Below, one piece after another: positions 61,410 through 64,000 of a stretch of DNA of 64,000 nt (within the stretch, counting starts at the first letter, position 1; every line of letters begins with the position of its first letter). Below the pieces are notes generated by a model. That model had not been told where the DNA came from. It searched no databases and worked only from the letters and a program-made list of their open reading frames with translations. Origin of the DNA: Rotaria socialis (Eukaryota; Rotifera; Eurotatoria; Philodinida; Philodinidae); NCBI GenBank assembly GCA_905331475.1, contig CAJNYU010000501.1, forward strand, positions 1-64,000, in the 5' to 3' direction. The position numbers and the translations under genes were made by a program.

Positions 61410-64000
61410 AAATACTTATTTGCAGAGAATTTCTCTCTCAGAAAAAAAAGTCATTTCGAATCGAAAGAAAATATACATTTAAAAAAATACTTGTTTATTT
61501 AAAAAATCATTTAAACGAAAAAGTACTTGAAATGAGACTAAGCCAAAAAAAGAACAGTAGGATCAATGTAGTTTTAAGGTTTATATGCACCTCAATAATG
61601 GAGATTGAAGAGCAAGTGACATGTGCAGTTTTGTAGAGAAAAGTTTGCTCCATCAAATAGTATTCCATGTAAAAAATTGTATGTGAAAAATCGATTACAA
61701 ATCGATTATAATCATACGATTTTAATCAATAATTTCAGCTGCAATAATCATAGAAAAATCAATATTTAATCGATTATTTCCATTAGTACGATTGTAATCG
61801 ATTAAGAATCTTTTTTTTAATTGATTTTAATCATAATAATGGAAATAATCGATCAAATACTGATTTTGCTATGATTATTGCAGCTCAAATTATTGATTAA
61901 AATCGGATGATTATAATCGATTTTGACCTCTCTAAAACTGATTTTTTTCAATACTTTTTTTTACATGGGATCCTACTCAAACGATTATGATAACCTATTC
62001 GGGAAACAATTAACAAATACTGACTTACGAAATTTTGGAAAAAAAATAATTGCTTTGTTTTTGCATTCAAACCCTGTTGAGGATACATTCAGGGTATATT
62101 TCATAACTTCTCAAAGGTAAGCTAGAATGAACTAAGATTTTTGATTTAAAGATTTCTCACTTTGCTCTTTCATTTGCAATTATAAAAATATAGGAGTCAA
62201 TATTTTTGAGGCTATGGCTCTATTGAAAAATGTTTCATATTCTCGTAGATCGTCTCTTAAAACCGAGCGAAGTTTTTCCTCAAAGATTCTCATTTAGCAT
62301 GATTCGAGTGGAGGAAATAATTTTGTTTGTCATAAGAATTCTTTTTTTCACTGTTTTCGAATCAGCTTTTAGAGTACAAATGAACGGAAAACTAAAAAAA
62401 AGAATGGTCAATAACTAATCTGAAAAGCTTATTTGTATTGGCAATGCTTTTGACCTTGTCGAGCATTTTAAAATAAAATGAATATGACATTTATGATTAT
62501 CAATTTTGATAACTTATAGATCAGAGAAAGGTTAACGATAAGAACAAAAATTGTTTTGTTGAGAATCCACTGAATAATCACAGGTTAAAACAAAAATTTT
62601 TCGAAAAAATTTCATTTGATTTCGGTAGAAAGAAAAAGAAAATAGTGCACTATATGTTCAGAATTTAATGCTAATTTAAACCATCTAATTGTTTGTTTTA
62701 TATTCAAAAATGAAAAATAAATGGTCTTAACAGCACTTTTACGTTGTCAAAAGACTATGCAAATAGTGTTCATGTGTTTGAAAATAATACGATAATCGAG
62801 CATAAAAACCTATACTACTGTACTATTTAAAAGTATTCATTATTGAAAAATTTCTTTTTTTTATTAGTTTCGAAGAAAAACAAATTCAAAGTTTTATTGT
62901 TCATACAAATTGTGTGAAGGAAAATAATTAAAAACAAATCATCTGTAATAGATATTAAAATATAATACTATATAATTGTACGAGGGAAATAATCAAAACT
63001 TTTTTTCACTTATAAAATGAGAAATAAAAAAAATTCATATTTATTCTATATGATTCAGTAAACGATGATATATAACAATGATTTCTTTCTTTCTATTATA
63101 GACAAATGGAGCAATGAATTTCTTTTGCAATGAAATAAAATTATAGAAATGATTCTTTTATTATAATCTTATCTTGTTTATTAGAAATAATAGAAATTTC
63201 TTCTAAATATATAAAAACATTTTTATTATTATTAGATCATCATAAATAATACTTCGTATATATATATATACTTCATTGTTGATAATATCATTGGACTAGT
63301 TCAAATAAAAATAAAGATTATCATCAATACATATTTTTTGTGCTTATATACTAATAGATAGTAAATATATTTGAAGACTTTTTGTTTTTTAATCATTTCT
63401 TAAAGGCTGACGGAGTAAATCAAATGAATTAACAAAAGTACATTCAGATGTTTGAAAATTAATTCATTATAAAAAGAAGATCTATCTTATTCTTATCAAT
63501 CATATGATATGAAATAAATAAGCAATAATTTATTGAATGAATGAATTTTTTGTTGAATACTTAATAATTTTAATTCATTATCAACTTGATTAATGCAATC
63601 AAAAATTAAATGAAACTTTTTCATTGAATTTTCTATTTAATATTGATTGAGTATGTGTGTTTATTTTAACCATAAATGTTGTTCATTTATAAGATGACAA
63701 ATTGTTGATTGAGAAAAAATATTTTTTTAACTCTACTATGAAAACAGTAAATCAAAACCACATAAGATTTTTCAACTATTTATTTAGATGTTGATTCAAT
63801 ATAACTATATCTGCACGAAAGACAAATACATATAGAGAAAAAAAAGCTAGCACATATTTTATATGAAAGAAATCTAATGGAAAATATGTCAATCGAAAAG
63901 TCTGTATTTTATACATATGTATGATAAACAATGAATATGAGACAATCATTGAGAACAAAAAATGAAGAAAATAAAGAGTACAACATAATGAAGACAGTGG
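61410..64000. other. AT-rich terminal region without genes
   Basis: 2.6 kb, strongly AT-rich, with many short random open frames. The only structure recognised is the palindrome at 61700-61922. Confidence 0.5.
61700..61922. mobile_element. 223 bp fold-back palindrome (MITE-like)
   Basis: Arms 61700-61806 and 61818-61922 are inverted copies with roughly 90% identity by eye. Shared blocks include ATCGATTATAATCAT, GATTTTAATCAATAATTT, AGCTGCAATAATCATAG and TCGATTATTTCCATTA. The loop is about 11 bases. It is non-coding. Target duplication is unclear because the ends are low in complexity (AATCGATT repeats). Confidence 0.75.

Noticed and set aside
1-64000. CRISPR arrays, bacterial operons, rRNA or viral genes
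   Set aside because: Searched for by eye; none seen. All genes are eukaryotic with GT-AG introns.

Overview
The window is AT-rich animal DNA. Genes are broken by many short GT-AG introns (about 48-100 bp, with a few of 1-6 kb) and sit among gene-poor, microsatellite- and MITE-rich spacers. The best guess is a bdelloid rotifer. The reasons are tiny introns, a type II NADH dehydrogenase with EF-hands, TGTGGG-type telomere-like repeats and very close same-strand genes with a splice acceptor at the start codon. This is inference, since no marker gene fixes the species.

Layout. 1-8.4 kb: a claudin/PMP22-like tetraspan gene (-), a 4.7 kb spacer with a fold-back element, LIPT1-like lipoyltransferase (+), and a disordered protein with an RVxF motif (-). 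8.4-11.4 kb: an 81 bp piggyBac-type MITE and a small mucin-like surface protein gene. 11.4-25.9 kb: a 16-exon sorbin/CAP/vinexin-type (SORBS) adaptor gene (-), rebuilt in phase with one SoHo domain and three SH3 domains. Its largest intron holds a separate 952-codon ORF on the same strand. 27.1-35.4 kb: a 19-exon NMDA receptor GluN1 homologue (-), fully rebuilt except for one single-base frameshift. 37.7-40.2 kb: a doubtful gene start, a 605 bp inverted-repeat element and a beta-helix pseudogene. 40.8-41.9 kb: ribosomal protein L35 and three tandem tRNA-Pro(UGG) genes.

41.9-45.3 kb has no gene. 45.4-46.3 kb: a two-Ig-domain, probably GPI-anchored protein (+). 47.4-50.1 kb: a secreted protein (-) with two PGAM5-like histidine phosphatase modules; the first keeps the catalytic residues and the second has lost them. 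50.9-52.4 kb: degenerate 0.5 kb repeats and a 240 bp MITE with a perfect 9 bp target-site duplication. 52.4-54.8 kb: NDH-2 (+). 54.9-55.9 kb: a myristoylated raftlin-like protein (-). 56.3-60.4 kb: LSM1, an SLC49/FLVCR-like transporter and an FBXO31-like F-box gene, all + and separated by only 159 and 81 bp. 60.4-64 kb: telomere-like repeats around an orphan coding fragment, a large palindrome, and AT-rich DNA without genes.

The genes are mostly unrelated housekeeping, signalling and adhesion genes, as usual for animals. The one possible functional grouping is the LSM1-SLC49-FBXO31 run, which looks like a trans-spliced operon. Exon boundaries were read by eye. They are supported by phase continuity: summed exon lengths are multiples of three for all multi-exon genes except GluN1, where the single extra base reveals the frameshift.
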